A DNA stretch of 64,000 nucleotides from positions 186,001-250,000 of the forward strand of contig CAWEBQ010000003.1 of the NCBI GenBank assembly GCA_963807385.1, in the 5' to 3' direction. Source of the stretch: JBDTSW01 sp963807385. Its GTDB lineage: Bacteria > Actinomycetota > Thermoleophilia > Solirubrobacterales > 70-9. A program made the translations under genes and the position numbers. Below, piece after piece: positions 42,608 to 51,974 of the stretch; positions within the stretch are counted from its first letter, which is position 1, and the number at the start of each line of letters is the position of its first letter. Below the pieces are notes generated by a model that was not told where the DNA came from, made no database searches, and saw only the letters and a list, made by a program, of their open reading frames with translations.

Positions 42608-43417
42608 CTAGGGGCGCCGTGCAGTCACCACTACATAACGGCTTGTGACGCAAAAGCCGTCAGGGTCCTCGTTGGCCGCTTCGTAGATCGAGATCATGCG
42701 CTCACGAAGAGGCTCGAACTCGCCGCGGGGCTCGAGGGCAGTGCGGCCGGCGATTGCCAGCGGATGGTTCCTGAACTGCGCGTCAACATAGTCCTGCGGT
42801 GACTTCGCCGTGAACGCGAGGGACCGTTCTTCAAGCGTGACCTCGAAGCCGTGAACGGCAAACAGGTTGCCCAGCGCGTCTTGGTCGTGCCATGCGAACG
42901 GCGGCGGGCCCGCAGGAGCGCCGACGGCACCGCGGACCGCCTCTTGCGCGGCACGGACCGCATCGTGGACCGCGCCTTCGGGCACCCACGCGGTCAACAC
43001 GATGCGCCCCGCGGGCGCGGCCGCCCGGGCCATCTCACCCGCCGCGGCGGGTGCGTTGGGGGCGAATATCACTCCGAACACCGAGAGCAGCGCGGTGGCG
43101 GCCCCGTCCTCGACCGGCAGCGCACCGGCGTCACCCAGCGCAAACGTCGCGTCGAGCTCCTGCGCGGCGGCCCGCTCGCGCGCAACTTCCAGCAGCCGCG
43201 GCGCAGGATCGATCCCGATCACGGAGGCGCCGCGCTCGGCCGCGACCAGCGCCGCGTTTCCAGTGCCGCACCCAACGTCCACGACTCGATCTCCCGGCGC
43301 GGGCGCCGCGCAGTCCACAACAACGTGCGCAGCAGGCAGCAGCTGCGCCGCGGTGTGCTCGTAGCTCCCAAGCCCCCAATCCGGCGGGCCGGTCGCTTTC
43401 GGCGAGGCGGCGGTCAC
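42608..43417 (-). CDS. Class I SAM-dependent methyltransferase
   Basis: A 269-residue cytosolic methyltransferase. The SAM motif is VVDVGCGTGNAALVAAERG near residues 45-63, followed by VIGIDPAPRLLEVARER, FALGDAGALPVEDGAATALLSVFG and AAAPAGRIVLTAWVPEG. This is the UbiE/MenG-like small-molecule methyltransferase pattern. The C-terminal half (LEERSLAFTAKSPQDYVDAQF) is variable and probably sets the substrate. It is convergent with the damaged SDR gene, 43 nt apart. Confidence 0.88.
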   Translation of the reverse strand: MTAASPKATGPPDWGLGSYEHTAAQLLPAAHVVVDCAAPAPGDRVVDVGCGTGNAALVAAERGASVIGIDPAPRLLEVARERAAAQELDATFALGDAGALPVEDGAATALLSVFGVIFAPNAPAAAGEMARAAAPAGRIVLTAWVPEGAVHDAVRAAQEAVRGAVGAPAGPPPFAWHDQDALGNLFAVHGFEVTLEERSLAFTAKSPQDYVDAQFRNHPLAIAGRTALEPRGEFEPLRERMISIYEAANEDPDGFCVTSRYVVVTARRP

Positions 43418-43580
43418 AAGCCGATCCTCGCAGGACCTAAACCCGGGGAGAGGTGATGTTGGTCACTCTCCGGCATGGGCTGCGCGTGGATGCCGTTCCC
43501 CTCAGGCCTCCCATGCTCATGATGAGGTGTCCTCGGGCCTGCCCGGCTGGCTACGGGGGGCCGAGCGGGTGTCTCAGGCG

Positions 43581-44153
43581 TTATGGCACCGCGAGGACAA
43601 ACGAAGCGCTCACGAACGTCTCGGCTGCGTTGCCGTTGTTGACGGGCGGTTGGTCCGCCTTCCAGGCGAGCGGCGACCCCATCGGAACCGGGACCTCGGT
43701 CCCAGGCGGCGAGCTGCAGCTCGCCGGGCCAGTTGTGTTGAGGGCAATCGCGCATGTGAGTTCCGTGTCCTGTCCGGCTATGCGCAATGTGAGCCTGCGC
43801 TGCGTGTTGTTGAGGTTGTTGAAGAAGACCGTCATGTCCTTGGCGACCAGGTCCTTGCCGGGCGAGGTCATCACGGCGTCTTGCTCGCTAGCCGTCGCCA
43901 GGTCCGAGGTGAATCCCAGGATCGGCCCGAATGAGGTCGGTGCGTCAAACGTGAATGGGACCCTGAACCGCGACATGACCACCTGCTCCTTGGCCGCGCC
44001 CGCGAGATCCCGAGCCTTCACCTGCCCGTTGACGATATGCCTGGACTTGACGCTGTTGTTGGGCAACTTGAAGGCAGCGTAGGCGCCGCCCCCCAGGAGC
44101 AAGAACAGGCAGAGCGTCGACATGACGTTGGCGTAGGTGAGCCGACTGCGCAT
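43581..44153 (-). CDS. Secreted protein of the KLPxNSV family typical of Thermoleophilia
   Basis: 190 residues from ATG 44153 (MRSRLTYANVMSTLCLFLLLGGGAYAAFKLPNNSV would be the N-terminus; only its pattern is used here). A hydrophobic signal segment (9-25) is followed by the KLPNNSVKSRHIVNGQVKARD motif, which in my memory recurs in dozens of paralogues per Solirubrobacterales genome, often as a linker before a beta-rich domain. The remainder is a beta-strand-rich domain with two cysteines (ELTCAIAL, PASCSS). Function is unknown. The start at 44153 is preferred to ATG 44252 because the family begins there. Confidence 0.8.
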   Translation of the reverse strand: MRSRLTYANVMSTLCLFLLLGGGAYAAFKLPNNSVKSRHIVNGQVKARDLAGAAKEQVVMSRFRVPFTFDAPTSFGPILGFTSDLATASEQDAVMTSPGKDLVAKDMTVFFNNLNNTQRRLTLRIAGQDTELTCAIALNTTGPASCSSPPGTEVPVPMGSPLAWKADQPPVNNGNAAETFVSASFVLAVP

Positions 44154-44478
44154 CCCGGCAAGCACCTGGGTCTTTTTCCACGATCGTGCGCCGATGGCGC
44201 AACCCTCGCACACCGCGCGGGGCAGGTCAAGGACGTGTCGCTTTCCAGGCAAGGCGCATGACTCAGACGCGCCCGAGTCGTGCGTCGCAGCGGCAAGCGT
44301 ATCTCCGGCTCCGGCAGGTGATGGCGCATTCCTATGCGGTTTCTGGTGAGTGGCAGCCGCCCACCTGCGCTCAGATCGGAATCCCTATTGGTGTCCGTCC
44401 TCACAGACTCAAACGCTCGGTCAAACGCCCTCACCCGACCATCGACCCATCGTGTCAGCTACCCAAGGGGCGGAAGAG
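44154..44478. other. Intergenic region without recognised gene
   Basis: About 325 nt between two divergent genes, the secreted KLPxNSV protein and the mini-GNAT/SARP pair. I see no conserved open frame, tRNA, or strong hairpin. It presumably contains the promoters of both, and 44430-44475 is relatively AT-richer than its surroundings. Confidence 0.4.
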
Positions 44479-44808
44479 ATGAGTTCCAAGCGACCTGAAG
44501 CGAACATCGTGATCCGGCCGGCAACGGCCTCGGATGGGGCGGAGCTCGAACGGCTAGCGCAGCTCGAGGGCGTCGCGTCGCCTCGGGGCCAGATCATTCT
44601 CGCCGAGCAGGGGACCGTGGCTCTTGCCGCGATCTCCCTTGAGGATGGCCAGGTCGTCGCCGATCCCTTCCAGCGGACGGCGTTGGTGGTTGCGATGCTG
44701 CGTCTTCGCCACGAGGGCCTGGCGCCCGCGGACCGCACCGCGACGTCACGCCTGCGCGCGCTCTTTGCCCGCCGCGCGCCAGTCGAGGCGACATCGGGCG
44801 CCTGCTGA
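44479..44808 (+). CDS. Small GNAT-like N-terminal half protein
   Basis: 109 residues from ATG 44479, preceded by GGGGCGGAAGAG. The sequence ANIVIRPATASDGAELERLAQLEG is the opening strand and helix of a GNAT acetyltransferase, and QIILAEQGTVALAAISLEDGQVVADPF resembles strands 2-3. The acyl-CoA loop (RxxGxG) and second half are absent, and the protein ends with an Arg-rich helix. It is therefore either a truncated GNAT or a non-catalytic small protein. It lies 19 nt upstream of the SARP-type regulator and is likely co-transcribed with it. Confidence 0.7.
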   Translation: MSSKRPEANIVIRPATASDGAELERLAQLEGVASPRGQIILAEQGTVALAAISLEDGQVVADPFQRTALVVAMLRLRHEGLAPADRTATSRLRALFARRAPVEATSGAC

Positions 44809-44827
44809 TCGATAATCGAGGCCGAAG

Positions 44828-46642
44828 ATGCTCGCGATCCAGCTCCTCGGCCGGCCGCAAATCACGCGGGCCGGCTCCAACCCCGCTCCGCCTCGAGGCC
44901 AGAAGGCCTGGGGGCTGCTCGCCTACCTGCTGCTGAGCGAGATCCGCAACCCCACTCGCGAGCACCTCGCAGCACTGCTGTTCGCCGAGGCGGCCGATCC
45001 GCTCCGGTCGTTGCGCTGGAACTTGACTGAGCTGCGCAAGGCGCTCGGCCCCGAGGCGCTTCCCTCGGGGACACTGACCCTGACCCTCCCGCCCGACGCC
45101 ACCATCGACGTCGATGTCCTCACAAGAGGGACGCCGCAGGAGGCGCTTGCGCTCGATGGGCTCGATCACGAGCTGCTCGAAGGGATGGACTTCTCGGCCT
45201 CGCCGAGCTACGAGAGCTGGCTTGCGCAGGAGCGCCACCGTCTGACCGGCGCGGCCTCCTCGGCGCTGCACGAGGCTGCGCTCGACCGATTGGCCGACCG
45301 CAGACCCAAGGACGCGGTCGCGCTCGCCCGCCGGCTCGTCGATCTCGAGCCCTATGACGAGAACTTCCAGGAACTGCTGATCCGCTCCTACGCCCAGTCG
45401 GGAGATCGCCGCGCGGCCGAGCAACAGCTCGCCTCATGCCGGGAGCTCTTCCAGCGCGAACTCGGTCGTGCACCCGCTGACTCGCTCGGCGAGGCTGTCG
45501 ACGAGCCCGCCGGCGACGAGCCCCAGCCATCGATGCAGGCCAGCATCGGCCAGGCGGCGGGAGCGCTGCTCGAAGCCGGTGAAGCCGCCGCCAGCGCCGG
45601 AGCCACTGACGCCGCCCTGCAGAGTCTCCGCCGAGCCGTGACCCTTGCGCGCGACGGATCCGAGCCCGAGCTGGAAGCCCGGGCCCTGTTCGCCCTTGGC
45701 TCGACCCTGGTGCACGGAGTCCGAGGTCGGGACGAAGAGGGGTCCTCGATCCTGCGCCGCTCCGCGACGCTCGCCGAACAACACAACCTGCACACTTTGC
45801 AGGCGAGCGCGATCCGCGAACTCAGCTACATCGACGCCCTCGCTGGGCGCTATGCCCGCTGCGAGCGCCGGCTGGCCGAAGCCACCGCGATCACCGACTC
45901 CGACGCCGAGCTTGCGGCGCTGGAGTCGGTCAGGGCGATGGCCGCCGGGGACCGGGGCGCTCATGACGCCGCCCGTTCTCACACGGACCGCGCGATTGGA
46001 CTCGCGCAGAGCGGAGGCGACCTGAAGCGGATGGCATTCGCGCTCAGCTTTGAGGGTCGCTCGCACCTGCTCGCGGAGGATCTCGTCGCATCCCGGGTCG
46101 CCTTGGAGCGCGCGCTCGCAGTCGTAGGCGAGACCGACTGGCTTGCGTTCGCCTCCTGGCCGGAGGCCTGGCTCGCCGAGGTCGAACTGATGGAGGGCAA
46201 CCTCAGCGACGCCCGGAAGCGGATGGAGTACGCCTTTGCGCTCGGATGCGAGTTCCGGGATCCCTGCTGGGAGGGGCTCGCCGGCCGCGGCCTCGGCCTG
46301 ATCGAGGAGCGGGAGGGGAATACAGCGGCCGCTATGCGCCGGCTCGAGGACGCCCGCCAGCGGGCCGCGCGAACCACCGATTGCTACGTCTGGGTTGAGG
46401 CCTACGCGCTCGAGGCCCTTGCCGGGGCCGCCGTCCGCGCCGAGTCGAACCGGGGTCCGGCGTTGGTCGAGGATCTGCGCTCCCTGGCGGGCCGCACGGG
46501 AATGCGCGAGATGACGGTCCGCGCGTTCTTGCTGCGCGCGCAACTCGGTGATCCCAAGGCCCTCGACGCCGCCCGAGTGATCGCGGCCGAAACCGAAAAC
46601 CCCGCGCTGGTAGCCGAGGTCGAGTCGGCCGGAAGCATCTGA
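44828..46642 (+). CDS. SARP-like transcriptional regulator with BTAD domain and TPR-type C-terminus
   Basis: A 604-residue regulator. Residues 1-95 form a winged-helix (OmpR/PhoB-like) domain seen in LLGRPQITRAG, GQKAWGLLAYLLLSE and DPLRSLRWNLTELRKALGP. Residues about 100-225 form the bacterial transcriptional activation domain with LARRLVDLEPYDENFQELLIRSYAQ and the CRELFQRELGRAPA signature. The remaining 370 residues are alpha-helical repeats (TPR-like) of about 36-40 residues. SARP/BTAD regulators activate secondary-metabolite and stress clusters in actinobacteria. The nearest downstream gene is a ceramidase, 125 nt away, and whether it is a target is unknown. Confidence 0.88.
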   Translation: MLAIQLLGRPQITRAGSNPAPPRGQKAWGLLAYLLLSEIRNPTREHLAALLFAEAADPLRSLRWNLTELRKALGPEALPSGTLTLTLPPDATIDVDVLTRGTPQEALALDGLDHELLEGMDFSASPSYESWLAQERHRLTGAASSALHEAALDRLADRRPKDAVALARRLVDLEPYDENFQELLIRSYAQSGDRRAAEQQLASCRELFQRELGRAPADSLGEAVDEPAGDEPQPSMQASIGQAAGALLEAGEAAASAGATDAALQSLRRAVTLARDGSEPELEARALFALGSTLVHGVRGRDEEGSSILRRSATLAEQHNLHTLQASAIRELSYIDALAGRYARCERRLAEATAITDSDAELAALESVRAMAAGDRGAHDAARSHTDRAIGLAQSGGDLKRMAFALSFEGRSHLLAEDLVASRVALERALAVVGETDWLAFASWPEAWLAEVELMEGNLSDARKRMEYAFALGCEFRDPCWEGLAGRGLGLIEEREGNTAAAMRRLEDARQRAARTTDCYVWVEAYALEALAGAAVRAESNRGPALVEDLRSLAGRTGMREMTVRAFLLRAQLGDPKALDAARVIAAETENPALVAEVESAGSI

Positions 46643-46766
46643 CAGATCGGTCCATATACGCGAGGGCCCATATTCGTTTCTGCTGCGTGGGGTTTGGGGT
46701 CACCACCCCGAAAGGCGGGGAGCGCGACCGCCAGGATCGCTCCTGGTACCGGCGGGCGCCAAGCCC

Positions 46767-49048
46767 GTGAGCGCTACCGTGCTGGCGATGAGGTGGCCTG
46801 TCCCACGGATGCTCGCGCTCGGCATCGTCGCGATCGCCCTCACCGGGACCGTGGTCCCGGCAAAGGCTTCGGCGTCGGCCTCCGGGAAGCTTCGCGCCGG
46901 CGCCGGGCGCGCCGACATCACCCCGCCGACCGGCTACTACCTGATGGGCTGGGTGCGCTCGGACGCCAAGGCGCAAGGCCAGCTCACCCGCCTCTTCGCG
47001 CGCTCGCTGGTGCTCGAACGGGGCGGCCGCAAGCTGGCGCTCGTCTCGGCCGATCTCGGCTTCGTGCCGGCCGGGCTCGTCGCCGATGTCGTCGAGCGCC
47101 TCCAGCGCCGCGGGTTCGGCGAGGAAAGCGTGATCATCTCCGCCTCCCACACCCACTCCGCCCCCGCCGGCTACTCGAACTACGCGGCCTTCAACACCGT
47201 CGCGCCGACGTCGACGACGCCGACTGCCTTCGAGCTCGGCTCTCCGGCCGACCCCCAGCTCTACTCCTTCCTGGTCCGGCGGATCACTGAGTCGATCCGC
47301 CGCGCCGACCGCGACCGGGCGCCAGCGGTCGCCGGCTGGGGCGAGACGAAGCTCTTCGGCGTCACCGAGAACCGCTCGATCGAGGCGCACCTCGCGAACC
47401 ACGACATCGTCGAGGAGTTCGGCGACGGCTCGCCCGAGCAGGACCCCGACGGGGTCGGGCACACGATTGACCCGAACGTGAACGTGCTGCGCGTCGACAA
47501 GCTCGCCGGGCGCCGCCACATCCCGATCGGGATCTGGTCGACCTTCGCCAACCACGGCACCGTCGTCAAGCCGACGTTCCCGTTCTACAACGGCGATCAC
47601 CACGCCGCCGCCGCCCGCCTCGCCGAGGCCGCGATCCGCCGCGCCGGGCACGTGCCGCGCCGCCAGGAGGTCGTCAACGCCTACGGCAACTCCGATGAGG
47701 GCGACATGACAGCGGGCCTGCGCTACTCGGGCCCCGCCGATGCCTACGACGTCGGCCGCCAGGAAGCGCGCGCGTTCGTGCGGGCCTGGCGCCAGGCCGG
47801 GGCGAGGCTGACGCCGAGGCCCGAGCTCGACTCGCGCTGGACGATCGCGTGCTTTTGTGGCTCGAACACCGCCGCCGGGCCGGTAGACGACCACGCGGTC
47901 GTCGGGATGCCGTTCCTGACCGGCTCCGAGGAGAACCGGGGGCCGCTCTACGACGAGACCGGGGTCCCGTTCGAGGGCTACCGGCTGCCGGTCGGCGCCG
48001 GCCCGCAGGGCCACAAGATCCAGTCGGTGCCCGACACCGGTGGCACCTTCCCGACCGCGGTGCCGCTGACGACGGCGCGGGTCGCCGACCGCGCGATCGT
48101 GACGATCCCGGGCGAGATGACCTCAGGCATGGGGCGCATGCTTCGCTCCGACGCCGAGGAGGCCGTCGCCGGCTCGGGAATCGACCGGGTCGTGATCTCC
48201 GGGCTCGCCAACGACTTCATCCAGTACTTCGTGAGCCCGAGGAGTACGACCGCCAGCACTACGAGGGCGGCTCGACGCTGTTCGGCCGGGCCTCCTCCGT
48301 GTTCGTCCAGGAACGGCTGATCGCACTGTTGGAGCTGCTGGTCGCCGGCGATCCCGCGCCGGCCCCGGACGAGGACAACCGCCGGAACGGGATCTCAGAC
48401 TCCGCGCCGCCGTTCGGCACCGGCGCGACTATCGCCGGAGCGATCGAGCAACCGACGAATACCCGCCGGCTCGACCGCGCCTCCTTCCGCTGGCAGGGCG
48501 GCCCCGAGGGGACCGACCGACCGCTCGACCGCGCCTTCGTCATCGTCCAGCACCGCCGCGGTGGCCATTGGCGGACCGCCGATACCGACCTCGGCCTGCG
48601 GATGCTCTGGAAGGTCGAGGACAACGCGTATCAGGCGCTGTGGGAGGCGCCTCGGAGCGCCCGCCTCGGCCGCTACCGGTTCAAGATCCAGGCCAACGGC
48701 TACCGGCTCAGGTCCGCCCGGTTCCGGCTCCGCCCGGCGCGCGACCTCAAGGCCGAGATCGTCGACCAAAGCCCCGGCCGCGCCGTCGTCCAGCTTCACT
48801 ACCCCTCGCCGGTCGAGAACGTCGACCTCACCTGGCGCCCGCGCTGGGCACAGCTTGGCTACGTCGCAGTCGGCACCGCCTCGGGGAAGACGGTGGCGAC
48901 GCGCGGTCGATCTGTGGGTCCTGTGAGGCTGAGCGGCAAGCGGATCGTGATTCACGGCGATCCGGGTGACCACGTCGCGATCCACCGGGGCGCCCTCCGC
49001 GACCGCCGGGGGAACCGCAGCGAGAACGCGCTCTCCTTCGACCTGTAG
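46767..49048 (+). pseudogene. Neutral/alkaline non-lysosomal ceramidase family protein, single frameshift
   Basis: Starts at GTG 46767 with a signal peptide (LALGIVAIALTGTVVPAKA), then the ceramidase N-domain: GAGRADITPPTGYYLMGW, ALVSADLGFVPAG, VIISASHTHSAPAGYSNY, TFANHGTVVKP and NAYGNSDEGDMTAG. These carry the zinc-site histidines (for example SHTHS) and the serine region. The frame breaks near 48243, where one G seems missing in the run after AGCCC. The next frame continues the family exactly with EEYDRQHYEGGSTLFGRAS and the Ig-like C-terminal domain (VENVDLTWRPRWAQLG) to the stop at 49048. Total about 760 residues, the normal family length. A single-base sequencing error would restore a full gene. 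Hydrolyses ceramide-type N-acyl lipids outside the cell. Confidence 0.85.
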
Positions 49049-49083
49049 CCCCGGCGACCGCTCCTGGCCCGAAGCGCTGGGCC

Positions 49084-49503
49084 TCAAAGCCAGGTTATTC
49101 CGAACTCCTCGGAAGCTGCCGCATAGGCATCCTCGCCGAGCGCGCCGTTGGCATCCGCGGCGGCAAGGTGGCGGAAGAACCCCTCAAAACCGCCCGGCGC
49201 GAAGACGAGGAGCATCCGGCCTACCCCGGGGTCGACCCGACGTGGGGCATGGGGCACGCCCCGTGGTGCAAAGACCCCCTCCCCGGGCCCCAACCGGTGC
49301 TCCTCGTCGCCAACGACGATCACGTGCTCGCCCTCGATGATGTGGAAGTACTCGTCCTCGTTCGCGTGGGTGTGAGTTGGCGTGTCGAAGAGTGGCGGCA
49401 GTTCTTCGATGACCGAGAACGCTCCTCGCGTCGTGTCGGCGGGCGCACGGACGGCAATCGTCAGCCCTCCGAACGTGAGGATTTCGGCTTCCGTCGTCAT
49501 CAC
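49084..49503 (-). CDS. Cupin-domain protein
   Basis: A 139-residue single-domain cupin. Metal-binding motif 1 is THTHANEDEYFHIIEGE (His, His, Glu, about residues 43-59). Motif 2 is PRGVPHAPRRVDP with a His near 84. The beta-barrel pattern between them is regular (VIVVGDEEHRLGPGEGVFA). Such small cupins include quercetinase-like dioxygenases, isomerases and sugar-binding regulators, and no substrate can be assigned. It is convergent with the ceramidase gene. Confidence 0.85.
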   Translation of the reverse strand: MMTTEAEILTFGGLTIAVRAPADTTRGAFSVIEELPPLFDTPTHTHANEDEYFHIIEGEHVIVVGDEEHRLGPGEGVFAPRGVPHAPRRVDPGVGRMLLVFAPGGFEGFFRHLAAADANGALGEDAYAAASEEFGITWL

Positions 49504-49602
49504 GCCGTTATGAGATCCCTCGAGGCCCGCGGATAATGATCTGCAACATCGCGAAGCGCAAGGCGCCCTACCGCAGTCGGAGCGTCCAGTGACAGTGGAC
49601 GC

Positions 49603-50712
49603 TCAGCAGCTGCCGCTGAAGTTCCGGTTCGAGACCGACCTCACGTCGTCGCGCGGATCAAACCGGCCTCTATCGGGGCTCGGGCCGCCCTTGACCTCGT
49701 CCTTCGTCAGGTCCTTGGCAAGGAGCGTGTCGTTGCCGGCTTCGCCCTTCAGGTCGTCCTTGTCAGCCCCGCCGTCCAGACAGTCGGCCCCGTCGGCGCC
49801 CAGGAGGCCGTCCCTCCCGTCGCCGCCGTCGATCGTGTCCGCACCGCCCTCGCCGTAGATGGTGTCGTCGCCGTCGAGCCCGAAGATCGTGTCGTCCCCG
49901 GAGCTCCCGCAGATGACGTCGTCCCCGGAGGTGCCCTGGGTGGTCTGACCCGGCTGGGTTATCTGGATCGTGCAGGCGAACTCGTCCAAGAGGAGTCGAA
50001 ACTCGTACTTCCCGGAAGCGAAACCATTGGAGTTCGTCTGGCTCGTGCCGTCCGCACGGACGCGCGTTTCCAGCGAGTAGCGGTCGGGAGCGAGGGTGCC
50101 GCTCTGGCTGAAGCCCTTCGACGCCGGAGCTCCGCAGCCCTGCGGCGAGGCCGCGACGAACTCGAAGATGTTTGGCTCGACCCCCGGGGCGCGCAGCAAC
50201 ACCTCGACGCTGCTGCACGCAGCATTGGGATCCCCGGAAGCTTGCATCGACCCCAGCACGGAATAGGCGACGAGCGAGTCGACGTCGAAGTCGACGTCCA
50301 GCGTGCCACACCCGCAGGCAGAGAACCGGTGGTCCGGAGGTTCCTGGTGGTACCGGGCGTCCCCGGCTGCCCGGGACACGATCCGATCCAGCTCCCCCGT
50401 GGGCGCGAACAGCGACGTGTTCTGAGAACTGTGGGCCGTGATGTTGCCGTGCGCGGCCTTGAAGTGGGCCGTCGCGCGCTCATTGAAGCTATTGAACCCT
50501 TCGTCGGACTTCTCGTCCTCGTCACCTCCGCGGGACCCGCCTCCCTCGGCTTCAATTCTGGCCTCGGAGGAGTCGAGGATTGCCCCCTTCGCCGCCGTCT
50601 CGGCCGGGGCCGCGCTCACCAGCGACGCGCATCCGAGCGACACGGTGAGCAGTGCGACAGCGAGTGCAAGTCGGCGGATCACGCTCATCCTTCCCCAGGG
50701 CGACCCTACCAT
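49603..50712 (-). CDS. Secreted protein with RTX-type calcium-binding repeats
   Basis: 369 residues from ATG 50712, which has AGGAG seven bases upstream; a later ATG at 50688 lacks suitable spacing. The signal peptide (VIRRLALAVALLTVSLGCASLVSA) is followed by a region of unknown fold (about 60-240) with a Cys-Gly-Cys motif (SACGCGTLDVDFDV). Then come tandem nonapeptides of the GGxGxDxUx type (GTSGDDVICGSSGDDTIFG, GLDGDDTIYG, GEGGADTIDG, GEAGNDTLLA) near residues 265-345, which form a calcium-bound parallel beta-roll. The last 25 residues are charged. Extracellular; function unknown. Confidence 0.85.
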   Translation of the reverse strand: MVGSPWGRMSVIRRLALAVALLTVSLGCASLVSAAPAETAAKGAILDSSEARIEAEGGGSRGGDEDEKSDEGFNSFNERATAHFKAAHGNITAHSSQNTSLFAPTGELDRIVSRAAGDARYHQEPPDHRFSACGCGTLDVDFDVDSLVAYSVLGSMQASGDPNAACSSVEVLLRAPGVEPNIFEFVAASPQGCGAPASKGFSQSGTLAPDRYSLETRVRADGTSQTNSNGFASGKYEFRLLLDEFACTIQITQPGQTTQGTSGDDVICGSSGDDTIFGLDGDDTIYGEGGADTIDGGDGRDGLLGADGADCLDGGADKDDLKGEAGNDTLLAKDLTKDEVKGGPSPDRGRFDPRDDVRSVSNRNFSGSC

Positions 50713-50931
50713 GGAGTGACTCCTGCGGCTGAAGGCGAACCGGTGTCCGAGGCTGTCGCAGATGCCTTCGAGAACGCGAAAGCCCTCCAATTGGAGGGCT
50801 CAGGCGTGGTCGTGACGGTGATAGCCGCGGCCCGCTTCGTTTTCGCGACCACCCGCGGATCGTCGAACGAGTACGCCTGGCGGCGTGATGCGGACTACCC
50901 GCTTCTCGTCGGAGGTGCTGGCAGCGGCGCC

Positions 50932-51732
50932 TCACCCGCCCGCCAGCGCCCCGCCGTAGACCTGCCAGGCGAGCGCCGACTTGGCCGTCAGGCTGAGGAC
51001 GATGTAGCCGTGCTCGCCATGGAGATAGTCGGCCCAGCGTCCCTTCCGTTGGTACTGGAGCCACATGTTGAGCGGAAACAGCGCGAACAAGACCAGCAGG
51101 CTGAAGAAGATCCCGTAGACGAAGCCGGGGACACTTCCGGTCTCGGACTGCGTGCGCGCCAGCTGGATTCCGATCGCTCCCCAGGGCGCCAGGCCGATGG
51201 CGCTGCCGAGCCAGAACGGCAACCAGTCGGCGCCAGGACCCGGCGCCGATCCCCGCTCCATCAGCGCGCCGAAGGCGATCATCGCGGCTCCGGCCGCGAA
51301 GATCAGCACCAGCGAGGTCAGCTCCCAGACCCCCGCGAGCATCGCTATCAGCACGACCATCAGCGAGGCGCTGACCGAGTACTCGATCCAGCGGGCGTAG
51401 TTGACCCCGCGGGCCAGATTGCGCTCGTACCAGGCCCGTGTGCGGCCGAAGGAGACGATCAGGTGATCGGCGGCCGCCAAATACAGGAACGCGGCAACAG
51501 CCGGCGCGAACGGAAGTTGGAAGAGCGGCTGGCCGGCTGTCAGCTCGGCGGCCGCCGGCGGGCCGTCGATCCAGCTCGCATAGACCGGCAACTCGGCGTC
51601 GGAGGCGATCAGGAGCAGGACCGTCGCCTGCCCGGCGTGGATCAGCCCGGCGAGGAGGTTCCACCTGCGCAGCCTGGCGCCCTCGGGACCACCGATCCCG
51701 GCGCCACTGCTCTGTCCGTCGGTTCCGTCCAC
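50932..51732 (-). CDS. Heliorhodopsin
   Basis: A 266-residue seven-helix retinal protein starting at GTG 51732. Helix 3 carries ARWIEYSVSASLMV with the counter-ion E117. Helix 7 carries LSLTAKSALAWQVYGG with K251 as the retinal Schiff-base lysine. Histidines H32 and H90 are at the positions conserved in heliorhodopsins, and the long soluble segment after helix 1 (residues 44-72) is typical. These features distinguish it from type 1 rhodopsins, and members have an inverted topology with the N-terminus inside. Heliorhodopsins do not pump ions; a light-sensing or regulatory role is suspected. A carotenoid oxygenase gene lies 1.5 kb upstream on the same strand and could supply retinal. Confidence 0.93.
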   Translation of the reverse strand: MDGTDGQSSGAGIGGPEGARLRRWNLLAGLIHAGQATVLLLIASDAELPVYASWIDGPPAAAELTAGQPLFQLPFAPAVAAFLYLAAADHLIVSFGRTRAWYERNLARGVNYARWIEYSVSASLMVVLIAMLAGVWELTSLVLIFAAGAAMIAFGALMERGSAPGPGADWLPFWLGSAIGLAPWGAIGIQLARTQSETGSVPGFVYGIFFSLLVLFALFPLNMWLQYQRKGRWADYLHGEHGYIVLSLTAKSALAWQVYGGALAGG

Positions 51733-51974
51733 GGTGCACGGCAGACAGCCGCGAGACGAGTCTAGGCCCAGCTTGCGAAGAGACGAGCAAACCGGCCCGA
51801 GAATGCGAGAACCCTCCCCCTAGCGGAGAATTTTCGGAAATAGCGGCGGCGGGTTGGTGGAGGCCTGGATGCCGAGAGCTCGAACCCGCGGGGAAGCCCT
51901 CGACGTTGAGTCCGACCGATCCAACCCGCGAATCCACGTCCCGCCGGCGCCTGGCTCTCGGCGCCCTCGAAAGA

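Noticed and set aside
46700..46735. CCCC/GGGG hairpin after the SARP gene as a terminator
   Set aside because: The stem is only 4-5 bp without a U tract, so it is not listed as a feature.
46332..48014. 560-codon minus-strand frame opposite the ceramidase and SARP genes
   Set aside because: Composition is shadow-like and both plus-strand genes have clear motifs.
49680..49940. Repetitive GTC/GCC-rich stretch that looks like a minisatellite
   Set aside because: It is the coding sequence of RTX nonapeptide repeats.
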